Part shown: positions 11,175-22,880 of the stretch, piece after piece
How the letters are laid out: each line of letters begins with the position of its first letter
Numbering within the stretch: position 1 is the first letter of the stretch
Assembly (NCBI GenBank): GCA_963921935.1
Contig: OY998177.1
Span: forward strand, 113,762,067-113,826,066
DNA from: Galeruca laticollis
Lineage: Eukaryota > Arthropoda > Insecta > Coleoptera > Chrysomelidae
Length of the DNA stretch: 64,000 bases
Direction: 5' to 3'
Program-made: the position numbers and the translations under genes
The notes under the pieces: generated by a model
What the model was told of the DNA's origin: nothing
Seen by the model: only the letters and a program-made list of their open reading frames with translations
Databases searched by the model: none

Positions 11175-12441
11175 TGACCTTATCTCAAGGCCAATCTCGC
11201 ACCCCCAATACTTACTCTTCAGCAGTATCAAAACAACAATTTTCCTCAAAAAACAGGCAATAGTTTTCAGTACTTTAGAAAACACTCAATAACAAGATTA
11301 TCTAATTCCTCTAGGAACCCTAATTCAACCGAAAATCATCATTTTTTCCTCTCGATTGTCCCATAATCGTATATGTATGTACCTTTCTAGTAAACAGTTG
11401 GTGGATGACTTCATAAATAATCATGGATACATAAAAGTACAGGGAGAAATAGTTAGGGCCAGAAGACTAATAACACCTGCTGAAAGACTCAATCTGTCGA
11501 ACGTATGTCCTACTATACCGCATAATCTATTGATAGACCAATTAATAAACATCGGACCAAATCCTGTTTCTCACCTGACATGTTTAAGAATCAGTTCCTC
11601 TGTACCTGAGTATAGCCATATCAGTCCTCACAATTTATCGCTACCAGAATCGTTTACAGTAGACTTTGAAAATACGACATACCGAATTTTTCTGTCTCAA
11701 GGTGGTATGGTATGTTACAATTGTAAAAAAACTGGTCACATAGTATCTCAATGTAGTGAACCTAAAACATCTCTACCGCAAGTTCAACCTACAGGCAGCT
11801 CCAACTTACCAATTAGCGCAAATACATCTAATTATGTTTCGACAAACACCGTTGTCACGCAAAATGTAATACCAGCTTCCCCAGTGGACTCAAATTCAAC
11901 CACAAAAGTTGCGGCAACCTCTACCGCCACGCTGGTTGCATCTACTAACAGGGATGCACCAGAAGAAGCCAACAACAGCTCCAACAAAACAAAGCGCAAT
12001 ATAAACGAAGTAATTACACCTGGAGCAGACACAGCTGGAAACGACAACTCATTTCCTTCACCGAGAAACAAACAAAAATTAAAGAAAAAGAAAACCATTC
12101 TGACAACACCCAGTCTTACATCAGATATCACAATAAAGTTTCTTGAACCGGCCAAAAGTTTTATTGATAATCAATCTCCTCCATTCGTTATCGATTATGA
12201 TCAGCTTGCGTTACTCATAACCAATGTTAGTGGCTCTACAGATCTCATCAGTATGATCGAAGAATATACAACAGATTACCTAGCCTTGACCCATATGCTC
12301 TCTCAAATTCACCCCCACTTAAAAGATAGATCTATGAAGACTCGATTTACTAACTTAAAAAAGAAAATTTTCAAGTTCCTTGGTAACGATACTTCAGAGT
12401 GGGATAGTGACATATCCCAAAGTGGTCAGCAAATTTTATAA
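11175..12441 (+). pseudogene. I-group ORF1 (gag-like, CCHC zinc knuckle)
   Basis: The main open frame is 11356-12441 (361 codons). It contains an RNA-binding-type region (ICMYLSSKQLVDDFI, IKVQGEIVRARRLI), then the zinc knuckle CYNCKKTGHIVSQC at about codons 121-134, then a long Ser/Thr/Asn-rich low-complexity segment, and a Lys-rich stretch near codons 235-245. The upstream frame from about 11175 seems to hold the N-terminus and to join by a frameshift near 11355, where FFPLDCP in one frame is followed by RICMYLSS in the other. The family role is binding element RNA. This copy is probably dead because of the frameshift. Confidence 0.75.
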
Positions 12442-12488
12442 TGTCAATACTTCAGTGAAACATCGACGGATTTTTCCATCGCCTTGCT

Positions 12489-15400
12489 ATGCTACAAATC
12501 CTAATTGGGGAGCACTCCCCCGATATTATATGCCTACAAGAAACTGATCTTAAACATCAAAATACTAATAATTCAAAGCTATTCGACTGTTTTCGCAAAG
12601 ACCGAATAAGTGATATTAATTTCACTTCCGGCAGAGTAGCTACTCTAGTCAATAAGGCATTGGAAGCAAAACCATTTCCTGTCACTAGCAACTTAGAAGC
12701 TATCGTTGTCAAGATCAACTCACCTAGCACATATTTCATATGCAACATTTATTTACCCTCAAGTTATCCAACCTCCTATAACGACATAAAAGATCTACTC
12801 ATGCAAATACCACATCCATTTAATGGCCATAACATAATATGGCGCTCGCTACATACAGACACAAGAGGCAAAATTGTGGAAAAAGTAATCTCGGATCTTC
12901 AACTGAATTTTCTCAATGATGGAACCCCAACTAGATTTAACATCAACACCGGGGACTCAACTGTAATCGATCTAACCCTTTGCGACCCTTCGTTAACACC
13001 TCGCCTATCCTGGGAAGTCTTGAACTTTACCTATGGTAGTGACCACCACCCTATAATAATAAATCGTTGTACTCATCAATCTCCGGATCTTTTTCTGCCA
13101 AAATGGAAAATCGACTCTGCTAACTGGTCCGATTTTGCTGAGCATATTCAAGTCGCTATCTCAAACTATAAACTATCTGAAAACATCGATGAATCATTAT
13201 CAAATTTTAACAATATAATTCTGAGCAGTGCTGAACTATTTATAAGCAGAACAAAAAGGACAAAATTGAATCACGTTCCTGTACCTTGGTGGAATCCAGA
13301 ATATGAAGCAGCAATTCGTGCAAGCAAAGCAGCTTTGAATAAATATAAAAGACACAAGACAGTTGAAAACAAGATAGATTTAAAGAAACATAAAGCCAAG
13401 GCTCACCTCACAACGAAACTCGCAAAGAAAAACTCCTGGCTTCAATATATCTCAAAAATAAATAGTTCTACTCCTATCAGTGAAGTGTGGACAAGAGTAA
13501 GAAAAATTTCGGGCTCCAATTATAAGCCAGTAATAACTAGTCTAAAATTCAACAACTCAGTCACAACCTATGCAAGTGATATGGCTAACATATTAGCCAG
13601 TATTTACGAGTAAATGTCCTCGAACGAAAACTACAACATCACTTTCCTCGATAATAAATTAGCTGCAGAAAACTCGAATCTGTCACTGGATGGAAATGAA
13701 CATACTGCTCTAAACATGAGCTTCACAAAGGCTGAATTGGATAACGCCCATATTAATTTAAAAAATTCCAGTCCAGGACCAGATTGTATCCCAGTCGTAT
13801 TTTTAAAACATCTTCCCGATATAGCAAAAACAACGCTCCTGAAACTGATTAACTGCATTTGGAAACAACACCAGTTTCCATCAATCTGGTTCAAATCCAT
13901 CGTCCTTCCGCTCCTTAAACACCAAAATTCTCGCACTGAACCTTCCTCTTATCGACCTATAAGTTTAACATGCTCAACCAGCAAACTGATGGAGAAAATG
14001 GTCAATGGCGGACTTACGTGGACTTTAGAAAAGGCAAACCATTTAATATCCGAGAGAAATGGTTTCAGACAAAATCGTTCAGGGATTGACAACATCCTGG
14101 ATTAAGAAAGTGACATTCATGAAGCTCTATCGACAAAACAAACCTGTATTGCTTTATTCTTCGATCTTAAAAAAGCTTTCAATACTTGCTGGAAACTTAA
14201 TATTCTAAAGCAACTGCACATGTGGAACATTCGGGGAAGTTGTTTGAAATTCATCAGTAATTTTATGAAGAACCGATCTTTTCGTGTAAGAGTCCATAGA
14301 TCTTACTCTGCAGATCAGATAGAAGATAATGCGACACCACAAGGATCCATTCTTAGCCCCACATTATTCCTAGTGGCCATAAACAATATCATCAAGGGCT
14401 TGTCGAAACCCTTGAAAGCACGCGTGTATGCAGATGATCTTGTTGTATATATTAAAGGAAAAAATACTTCCCTCATGACGAATATTTTGCAAACATTTTT
14501 AACGCAACTCGAACAATGGTCCTTAAATACAGGTTTTGAATTCTTCTCATCAAAAACAACCGCCATGTTCTTTTCAAAAAAAAGTCTGGACGTTTATCCA
14601 ACATTACAATTATATGGTGAAAATTTATCGTTCAGACCGTCGGTAAAATTCCTGGGAATGTGGTTCGACGAAAAGCTTACATGGAAGGGAACATATTAAA
14701 CAAACGGCCCGTTCTTGTAATAAGCGACTAAATCTAATGAAGACATTGGCTAATAAATGTTGGGGATCTGATTACAATACACTACTTACTATTTATAGAA
14801 CATTAATCAGGTCCAAAATAGACTACGGTTCCATTGCATACGCTTCGGCTTCCAATACAACTCTGAAGTTACTGGACACTGTGCACAACAATGGCCTCCG
14901 AATTGCACTAGGAGCTTTCAGAACAACTCCCGTTGAAGCTATATATTGCAAAACTGGTGAGCCACCTCTGTATTACAGAAGAATGTTCTTAACTCTCTTA
15001 CACGCCACATCTATAGCCTCGAATAGAAACAAACGTCTCTACACCAATGCCTTCACCAAAAAATATACTAACTACTTCAACAACAAACCGCATACACCTA
15101 AACCTTATTATGAGAGAATACGTACATACCTCCAGTATTTAGACATCCAATTTCCAAAATTATTTCCAATAGATCTAGATCACCCTCCTCCCTGGACCAT
15201 CAACGTCCCCACCATTAACACTAGTTTGAGCAGATTTAATAAACAGGAAGTATGCCCAGCCGTCTTTAAAACTAACCTTAAATTAATATTGGAAGAACAT
15301 CAGGACTTCGTCAAAATATACACAGACGCATCTAAATGTGAAATGGGAGTCGGAGCAGCAATTGTAACAACCAATCTTAGTCTGCAATTTAAACTTACTC

Positions 15401-16104
15401 CAACCCTGAGTATTTTCTCATTCAAAGTTTTTGCGCTCTATAAAGCCCTCCAACACATAAATTCTTGCAACATACCAAAACCGTTAATTATTACTGACTC
15501 TCTCAGTTCTTTGTTAAACTTAGAACAGATCTATCCCCAAAACCCTATTGAGAAAATGATAAAATCAGAACTGCTACAGGCTCAAGAAAACTCCAGATGC
15601 GTCAACTTCATATGGATCCCATCCCACATCGGCATCGAAGGCAACGAAAAAGCAGACATTTGTGCCCGTAGTGCTATTTCTAATGACGAACCAGAATCGG
15701 AGTGTTGCTAGTGATCTCAAGGTATTTATTAAAAATAAAGTTTTGTGTAAGTGGAACCAGGACTGGGAAAGTTCTCAGTCGAAATTACGGCAAATCAAAA
15801 GTGACGTTTCTCCATGTCAGTTTAAAAGTAGCGATCAATGTACGCAAGTGATTCTTACACGCCTACGATTGGGCCATACCAGGTATACCCACTCCTACCT
15901 TTTTCAAACGACGACCCACCAAAATGCACTGTGTGCAATGTAAAAGATAGTGTAAAACATTTCCTGGTCGAATGTCCCAGATTTCATAATCAACGTATCA
16001 TGCACAACATTCCTACCGATCTGAAGAAACTCATTGGAAATTTTTGCGATCACCGGCTCGTAATTGACTATCTAAAATCAATTAATATGTTTTATAAAAT
16101 ATAA
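12489..16104 (+). pseudogene. I-group ORF2: endonuclease, RT, RNase H
   Basis: Domains in order. APE endonuclease 12489-13613: ICLQETDLK at the start, SDHHPIII near 13045, and a WWNPEY motif near 13290. RT 13614-14690: SSPGPDCIP, SYRPISL, FFDLKKAF, TPQGSILSP, catalytic VYADDLVVY near 14430, FLGMWFDEKLTW. Linker 14737-15300: HTPKPYYERIRTYL. RNase H 15300-15700: IYTDASKCEMGVG, ITDSLSSL, WIPSHIGIEGNEKAD. C-terminal tail 15720-16104: LTRLRLGHTRYTHS, then CTVCNVKDSVKHFLVEC. Stops at 13612 and 14103, and frameshifts near 14690, 15715 and 15890, break it. The endonuclease GD-N-H region is also altered (NGHNIIW). Not functional as it stands. Confidence 0.85.
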
Positions 16105-16120
16105 AATTTTCGATTGTACC

Positions 16121-16176
16121 GTCGCTAATAACCTTCGGGTTGATGCGACTTTGCTAAATAAAAAAAAAATAAAGCA
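16121..16176 (+). other. 3' hairpin and A-tail of the I-group element
   Basis: GTCGC at 16121-16125 pairs with GCGAC at 16145-16149, and AACC pairs with GGTT across a TTCG loop, giving a C(UUCG)G-type tetraloop in RNA. The A-rich tail TAAATAAAAAAAAAATAAA follows within about 10 bases. The position suggests the RNA structure recognised by the element's own RT; that role is inference. Confidence 0.6.
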
Positions 16177-16179
16177 TGA

Positions 16180-16510
16180 ATCATACTCTATGAATATGCT
16201 CCACAGAAGAATGTGTGGAACTACGGAAAATGATGAGTATGACTTATACCACGTGTTTTCAGAGTCAATAACAAATGAGGATAACCAACTCATTATTAAA
16301 ATCAACGGTTTCGTCAATGACAGGCATAATATATTTTCTCTAAGAAATGAGGATCAAGTACTAAACTTTGCAACTGGCAAACGTGTCAAAAGAAAAACAA
16401 AGATTTGAGGGAACGTGTTTTATGGAAGGACAACAAAAATACGAAACCTTTCGTCAAGAAGTGTGCATACAAAAATCAAGTAAACTATTTGACCCGTTAA
16501 GTAAAATGTC
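16180..16510 (+). pseudogene. Possible right half of a broken repeated insect gene
   Basis: The open frame to 16408 reads NEDNQLIIKINGF and VLNFATGKRVKRK. After a stop and frameshift, the next frame reads MEGQQKYETFRQEVCIQKS and FDPLSKM. The basic NFA-K-KRK block followed by MEGQQ-Y-FR-VCIQKSSKLFD resembles the C-terminal region of the same loosely remembered multi-copy insect family as 10620-10850. It starts directly after the I-group A-tail. No function can be given. Confidence 0.3.
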
Positions 16511-16959
16511 AGGGAGACACAAGACTAACACCTGTTGATGTAGGGAAAAGGAGGATAAGATCGGGTAGTGGGGTGAGATCGGGAACCTTGACTGTGCAGC
16601 TACTACTAATACCAGCTGGTGCACAGAACGTGAAATACGTTCCGAACGCTGAGACGATTTAGCGGCAGTAGTATCAAGCCGATGCTGGAGAATGAACGTT
16701 GTCAGTTGAGGTATATCAGTTGAGGTAAGTTTGTTTTTTCATTACTTATTGGCATTTATAGTTATGGAAACTTGCTATTGTAAGATAAATAAGGTTTAAT
16801 ATATGCATAAAAACGAAGGAATAATTTAAACAACAGAGTGGTCTTAGAGCGTTTTCTTAAATTCTTTACTTTCGGTAAGCCCGGGTAGTCCGAGTGAGGC
16901 GAAACCGAGTACTACTCGATTTTACCCCATTATTCAAAACTATTTTTTACAGAGTCAAT

Positions 16960-17229
16960 ATGCCTAGAACTTACGAGGGGAAAATAAATCGGCAATGCTG
17001 GAGCCAGGAAAGTATAGAAGGCGTTAGAGAGGGACGCATGAGATACCAAAAATCCTCAAAAGCCTTCAGTGTTCCGCAGTCTACTTTAGAAGATCGAGTT
17101 AAAAAGGCTAGAACAAATCAACTAACTTCAACCCTAGCCGCTGGAAGAGGTGGCTTGGGACCTTGTACGACTATATTTTCTGAAGAGCAAGAAAAAGAAT
17201 TACTAGACCACATATTGGTATTAACGTAG
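16960..17229 (+). pseudogene. pogo/Tigger-type DNA-binding domain fragment (HTH psq)
   Basis: From the ATG at 16960 the frame reads MPRTYEGKINRQCWS, then a helix-turn-helix of the Pipsqueak/CENP-B N-terminal kind with YQKSSKAFSVPQSTLEDRVKKA, then a conserved LGP-TTIFSEEQEKELLDHIL block. These motifs are typical of the DNA-binding part of pogo-type (Tc1/mariner superfamily) transposases and their domesticated relatives. The ATG lies just after a TTTTTTACAG acceptor-like sequence at about 16945-16952, so an upstream noncoding exon is possible. The DDE catalytic part is absent after the stop at 17227-17229. The frame upstream of the ATG (from 16894) is noncoding-looking. Confidence 0.7.
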
Positions 17230-18016
17230 TATTAACGGTTCTTTTGTATTTTTGTTTTCTCGGCACAATGGAGACATGTCCCTCTGTCCTTACTAAAATG
17301 TATTAATAATAAATAAATGCATTACTATATTCTTATTAGATTGTGCAAATTAATATTTGAGAATCAGAAAATTCAGCGACTATCTCTCGAAGATTTGGAA
17401 GACCATTTCTCTTGGCAGCCGGACTGAGGGAGTTAAATCTTCTTACACACACCGACTGCTTTAGTGGATCCGCTACAAAGATCTATTTGCTATAGAATCT
17501 TGGAAAAAGATTGTGTGTGCTATACTATCATTCACTGTAAAAGCACTGTTAAGTTGTAACAAATCATATGAGAGATGCAATAACTTATGAATTTTTTTCT
17601 AAAATCCCTTTGAATCGGCTTTTCAAATGATCAATTCCTGACTGTGTATACCAATTTCGAGAGGAAATGATAATAAATGAATGACAATACTTAGATATTA
17701 TCAGCGAACTGTTATATGTTCATTATTAACGATTTTGAAATGTAAATTAATGAAGTAAAGTAGCCGCCGACAGTTCTAAAATGATTAAGTTATAAATAGT
17801 TAGGTTATTGTTCGGTCGAATGCACTTGAATTAATCACTTAATTATCAGTATAGGAACATTTGGATCTAGAACACTCAACGAAGCTTTCATATGCTAATC
17901 AAAATATTTTTGAATAACTTCATCATCATTATAAAAGTCTTTTGTCAAATCCGTCTATTTAAGACAAAACAAATGATCAAGCTCTCCATTACCACAAATT
18001 TACAGAATATCCGGAG
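17230..18016. other. Region without recognisable genes
   Basis: AT-rich sequence with no frame carrying known motifs. It may include decayed remainder of the pogo-type element. Nothing else could be identified. Confidence 0.4.
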
Positions 18017-18790
18017 TGATATATAGGGTGTCCCAACAAAAATTTGAGCCCCAAATTATTTCGAGTTTTGTTCAAATTTGGAAAAAATAACATAACAGGT
18101 CAATTTTCACCCATAGGGGGCTGTATTTTCTTAGTTCCAATCTCCTCTTCTCATCACTCTAGTGACCAGAACTACCCCTTGAACAAACCTTAAATGGCAA
18201 GGACTGTCTAGTAATCCGTTGTTTTGAAGCTGCTTTCATTGTTTATGCAACCCTGTTATTTTTTTTTATTTTGAATGATTTTCTTTTCGAAAATACCAAA
18301 TTCTTTCAGGATCATTGGGATTTTTAAAATTGTCATTCCTGAAGATTCTCGTTTAAAGTTTAATCAAGATTTTGTTATGGATGAAGTAAAACATGTTCTC
18401 ATCTATACTGTTGTTTTTAGTTTTTCAAATAACAAATAAAATTGCTGAATGTGATAAAAGGTAAAATTCTCATGTTTATTCACAGTCCATCTTGATCAAT
18501 AACTTGGGTATTATTAAAATCCAAATTTTTAAGATGGTTTATTGCACACAAGAAAGAGTTGAACTAGTAGAACTCTACTAACAAAATATGGAGTGTGCTA
18601 GTGTCGCTGCTAGATTCTTCAACCAAATCCATGTGGAACGGCAAAAGTAAGTCGTCAGTATGTTACACATTTAATTAAAAAGTTTTTTCAAGAAACTGGC
18701 TTTGTTTCAATCCAAAAACATGATCGTGAGCCTATCAGAAATAACAATGTTGAAGTAGCTGTTCCTGCAGCGGCGTAGCAAGCATTTTAA
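18017..18790 (+). pseudogene. Tc1/mariner-related fragment with DUF4817-type HTH
   Basis: At 18534 a frame starts MVYCTQERVELVELY, is interrupted by a stop, and continues MECASVAARFFNQ. A shifted frame follows with THLIKKFFQETG and KHDREPIRNN. This is the pattern of the N-terminal helix-turn-helix (DUF4817) of insect transposases in the Tc1/mariner superfamily. About 500 bases upstream, ATATAGGGTGTCCC at 18020-18033 is a typical arthropod DNA-element end. The gene breaks off where the Copia sequence starts near 18790. Confidence 0.6.
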
Positions 18791-18849
18791 ATAAATAAAA
18801 TTGCATAGCTGTAGAAACTCCTTTAAATACTAAACTAAATTATAAAGCA

Positions 18850-19530
18850 TTAAGTGAACAATTAAATTGTAATTCCCCATGTAGGAACCTTATCGGTTGT
18901 CTAATATATGTTATGTTTTGCACACACCCTGACATATGTGCTGCAATTAACATTTTAAGCCGTTTTAAAATAATAATAATGAATAGTTATGGCAAACCTT
19001 AAAAATAGTGTTAAGATACCTTAAAGGTACTATACATTTAAACTTAACGTACACAAAAGGTCATTATGATAATGTAATAGTAGCATATGCTGATTCAGAT
19101 TGGGCAGGCTGTGAAATTGATAGAACAAGTACCACAGGACACCTATTCAAACATTGCAATGTTTCTTGGAATGCCAAGAAACAACAATCAGTAGCTGCAT
19201 CCTCAAATGAAGCTGAATACATGGATTTTTCTGAAGCCACGCGTGAAGCAAAGTGGTTAAGAGCATTAACAAACAATATAAAATTAGTAAATCCTCATCC
19301 GATAATAATATATGAAGATAATAATGCATATATCAGCCTAGCAAACAATCCAACGAATCATAAAATGGCCAAACACATTGATATTGAGTACCATTATACA
19401 AAGGAAAACATATAAAATAAGAGGTTATAACTCTGAAATTTTTATCCACACCCAGCCGATTTGATGACCAAGCTATTAGCGAAAGGGAAATTTACAGAAG
19501 TAAGGTTAAAGTTAAGTCATAAATAAATGA
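18850..19530 (+). pseudogene. Copia pol fragment: RT end and RNase H
   Basis: Decayed frames at 18865-18960 read NLIGCLIYVMFCTHPDICA, the end of the RT domain. The open frame 19008-19415 starts MLRYLKGTIHLNLTYTKG and carries RNase H motifs YADSDWAG, STTGHLF, VSWNAKKQQSVAASSNEAEY, YEDNNAYISLA and KHIDIEYH. After a stop, a short frame gives KLLAKGKFTEVRLKLS, the pol C-terminus. Catalytic RNase H residues (D in DSDWAG, E in EAEY, D in YEDN) are still present, but gag, protease, integrase and most of RT are missing. Confidence 0.85.
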
Positions 19531-19628
19531 GTGTATGAGTATATTAATGTTACTATTTTTCATGTTCCATCAAGTTTTTTTGAGTAAACGGTTATTTAAT
19601 TTATTAACTCAATTTTTTTTAGTGGGGG

Positions 19629-20030
19629 TGTTGGAATATCAATAAACACGTCAAAAAGTCAAAAAATTACTGATTTTATTTTTAGCTTCAGAAAACATAT
19701 ATATTATGTTTGGTACATTTTCTAAGTGGACTTCAGTATACAATTCCTTTGAAAATTTAATATGGTGGTTACGCTCCCTGGCGACCATCTTGAAAACCTG
19801 AAAATATTTTCTAGTCTACTTTTGGACACTTTGATAATGAGATTTCCTACCTCAAGTCCCCTCGGCGAATAGTTTCGAGACAACGCACTTCGTATCCCTA
19901 TCTGACCACCCGGTATAATTCATTCGAATAGAATAGCTATATTTTGAATAAAGAGCCCTTAAAACAATTAATAATCAATTTTTTTGTTATATTGTTGTGT
20001 TATTCACTTTGTATTTACTTATTTCGCAAA
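19629..20030 (+). repeat. Copia 3' LTR (start certain, end estimated)
   Basis: Starts TGTTGGAATATCAATAAACACG directly after the polypurine tract at 19621-19628. A polyadenylation signal AATAAA is near 19948. The other LTR is not in the window, so the end cannot be confirmed by comparison. Confidence 0.6.
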
Positions 20031-20900
20031 ACAACGTCGATGAACGTTTAAAATTAGATGATAAATTTATTTTTGTCACATCTTTATCTGATGTTCTCAA
20101 TTCCTCATAATATCGCAGATGAAGCAATTGCCGATAAAGGCAGGTTGCAGTCACGACTTATACTATTTCATTGTTTCATTCAGGGCTGGACTCAGATTAT
20201 TAGAACCATTTTGGGTTAGAAAGTTATTTTATATTAAACATACTCTGTTCAAGATTAGAAAATCTTGAATTATATTGTTCAGGATGCTTTTAAAAATTTG
20301 TGAGATATTTATATATTACTTCTTTTCGTCATTGTATATATTTGAAGCGTAAATTCATTTCAGTTGCTAGCGCCGTAAAAATATGTTAAAGAATTGATAG
20401 ACCTTTTGTATTGTTATGAATTTAAAGGGTAGTTACACTTTATTGGCAGCTTTTATTAAATACCTCTAAAATATCACGTTTTGCAATAATGATTGTAAAT
20501 ACTTTCGTTTGGACATTGAAAGAACACATTCTGAAAGTCGACATATTATCGCATTGTGTTTGAAATCATATAGTTGAAAATTTAGGAAAATGTCACGTTT
20601 CACCCTATTATCTATTGTATTGTAAAAACCCTAAACTTATTTTGTAACTTTGTGCGTAAATTTTTATGGACGACGATCGGTAGATTCTAAGAAACGTTTG
20701 AATAACCTTTCTGAGTAAAAAGGTTACAGTTGCTATTGAATTATTCAATAGAAATTGAAATATCTATTGTAGGTGTCCATTGTTGATTTTTGTCGATGAA
20801 CCCGGCGAGTCAAATGATACTGGCCAATAGGAAATGTTTATTTCCTTTAGGTCAACCCAATCCACATGTAAACACACCCCTTGCAGATTTCTATTCAACA
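20031..20900. other. Region without recognisable genes
   Basis: AT-rich noncoding-looking DNA between the Copia LTR and the 46-bp tandem repeat. No motif was recognised. Confidence 0.4.
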
Positions 20901-20921
20901 CGTCTTACAACGTGAAGAAAT

Positions 20922-21160
20922 CAGTTCTTATACTCATCGAAACGAGCTTACAACTCGAAAACGAAATCAGTTTTTATACTCATCGAAGCGAGCTTACAAC
21001 TCGAAAACAAAAACAGTTCTTATACTCATCGAAGCGAGCTTACAACTCGAAAACAAAAACAGTTCTTATACTCATCGAAACGAGTTCAAGACTCAATAAC
21101 AAAGTTTTTACACTCATCGAAGCGAGTTCAACACTCGAAATCAGTTCAATACTCAAATTA
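20922..21160 (+). repeat. 46-bp tandem repeat, about five units
   Basis: Units start at 20922, 20968, 21014 and 21060 with exact 46-base spacing, and a shortened, diverged unit starts near 21104. The unit opens CAGTTCTTATACTCATCGAA and contains GAGCTTACAACTCG, a near-palindrome. The open frames in this area (20834-21337) are by-products of the repeat and show no protein family. Downstream, at 21365-21372, lies an AATAAA-type signal, so this could be part of a long LTR, but no partner copy is present. Confidence 0.8.
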
Positions 21161-21543
21161 TATCATAACTCAGTTCAACACTCAATCGAGTTCATCGAGT
21201 CGTCGTTACAATCAAAGTCAGAGATACTAAGTCTAACATATCGTTACTTAGTTTCTATACGAATCAAGCGAGTATTCATTCAATCGAAACATAAAGTGCC
21301 TTCCGATCTGAAACCACCGAAGTTCAAACATTCATAACTTTGTACCATTCTTGTAAATTTGTACATAATAAATCATTAATTTCGACATTAATTTTGTCAA
21401 GTTTAGATTATTTATCTAGTTGAATGTCTACGCCAGTCGACGAAGTTCAGCTAGAGATATAATCAAAAACATACTCTATACTGCCACTACCAAAACTCAA
21501 TCAATCTCTGAAGGCGGGAATATGGTCAGCGAAATGCGCGTCA

Positions 21544-21590
21544 TATAAATAGATATCAAACCATAGGTTCAGAATTTGCAGCAGTCATTT
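21544..21590 (+). promoter_or_regulatory. Candidate TATA-type core promoter
   Basis: TATAAATA at 21544-21551 lies about 30 bases before a TTCAGAA and CAGTCATT stretch that could serve as an initiator. The next ATG (21614) opens only a 12-codon frame. It may be an isolated LTR promoter or chance. No gene could be tied to it. Confidence 0.25.
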
Positions 21591-21649
21591 CATATTATTC
21601 TAGAACGAAAAAAATGAGAAAAGTTAAGATGCCAGGTTATCAGCACTTG

Positions 21650-22320
21650 TAGATTAGGTAATGTAAGAACATTAAAATCAAGCTATTTTCCATCAAAATC
21701 AATCTACAAGCCAAAATGCACAAACAAAATAAACTGGGGAAATTCGATACGATTTCTAGAGAACAATATTGTAGGGCACTGCATTTATAAACTAATATGA
21801 TACAAAGTGATGGTGAGGAATCACTCTTATGCTACCTAGAAACAGAGAAGAAAATTAGAAAATACCAGAAAATTTGAACATCAGAACCGTGGAGTCAAAG
21901 TAACAAAACTATTTCTTGATAAAAAAATTTCACGTTCATGAATGTTCATCAAGAAAGCGTTAATGATATTGACACGAGATTAGGATCACCACATGATCAT
22001 TTGTAAAGTCAAAACTAGTTTAGCACCTCATTGTTAACCCCAAATCTGAAAATGGTTATCCAAAATAGTTATATTTCAGAAAACAGCATTCAGCTATCCA
22101 CACAGGGAGTGTAGTAGCTAAACAAATACAATTGAGAGAAAATTGTAAGCTGTGAACGAATCAAATAAATACTAGAATAAGAGAACAGATAATATTCACT
22201 CAAATTACCGTAAGCCAGATTGATGAAGTCGGATAATAAAAGGAAAGATAACAACAAATCAGTTAATGAGAAATTTTGAAAATCAGAAGAAAATAAGGGG
22301 AGCAATCTCAGAACGTTAAT
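21650..22320. other. Region without recognisable genes
   Basis: AT-rich; no frame with known motifs on either strand. Confidence 0.4.
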
Positions 22321-22322
22321 AG

Positions 22323-22880
22323 TATATGCTTCGAGAATGTACGGTTTTCTTCGCTCACTATCCTGGTAGATGCAGGAGGTGATATTCCGTTGATAACTTC
22401 TTCCGCAGGTGAATGAAGTATAACGATTTTTTCTGAATAAAGTTTTTTTTATTTCCGAGTTATGAAAATTTGAAAATTTTGAACGTTATTTGTTTCACGA
22501 TGTAGGTAGGTACATGTACAAAAAGAAAAAAATATATTGTTCGTTCAGCGTTAAGAACCCGACTTAATAACTTCAGAGAAAAAATTCTCTTAACCATGCA
22601 ACAATGACGGCAGTAAAGTTAATAATAAAAATGTTATGAAAAATATTATAGATTTGTTTATGATTCAGATGGTCGTAGAAAAAATATAGTGTACAATTTG
22701 CATGAAATGACCCATTTCCAACTCGTAGGTATATGAAATTTTGTAGTACGAGCGTAGCGAGCAGAAAAAAATCGTTATACTTAATTCACCTACGGAAAAA
22801 GTTATCAACGTAATATCACCTCCTGCATCTACCAGGATAGTGAGCGAAGAAAACCGTACATCCTCGATGCATATCCAAGC
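22323..22880. mobile_element. MITE with ~100-bp terminal inverted repeats
   Basis: Sequence from about 22323 to 22435 (including TTCTTCGCTCACTATCCTGG and TGCAGGAGGTGATAT) recurs in reverse complement at about 22764-22880. The interior, about 330 bases, has no coding content. Near the inner side of the right repeat is TACGAGCGTAGCGAGC, itself a short palindrome. This looks like a non-autonomous DNA transposon of about 560 bp; no target duplication was settled. The minus-strand open frame at 22816-23067 arises from the repeat and is not a gene. Confidence 0.75.

Larger units (their letters stand above)
11140..16176 (+). mobile_element. I-group non-LTR retrotransposon with RNase H, nearly full length
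   Basis: Plus-strand element with ORF1 (zinc knuckle), APE endonuclease, reverse transcriptase, RNase H and a C-terminal zinc-finger-like tail. It ends with a GTCGC...GCGAC hairpin (16121-16149) and a TAAATAAAAAAAAAATAAA tail. The RNase H domain and the ORF1 type place it in the I superfamily (I, Nimb or Loa-like); the exact clade needs a tree. Coding regions carry several stops and frameshifts. Confidence 0.85.
18795..20030 (+). mobile_element. Ty1/Copia retrotransposon, 3' end with start of 3' LTR
   Basis: The 3' portion of a Copia element: the RT thumb/connection, RNase H and pol C-terminus (18795-19530), a purine-rich tract AGTGGGGG at 19621-19628, and an LTR beginning TGTTGGAATATC at 19629, which is a very common Copia LTR start. 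An AATAAA signal lies near 19948-19953. The LTR end could not be fixed; 20030 is an estimate. The 5' part of the element is absent. Confidence 0.8.

Noticed and set aside
20834..21337. 167-codon open frame rich in Ser, Thr and Lys
   Set aside because: Its apparent repeats come from the 46-bp DNA repeat; because 46 is not a multiple of 3, the peptide repeat shifts frame between units.
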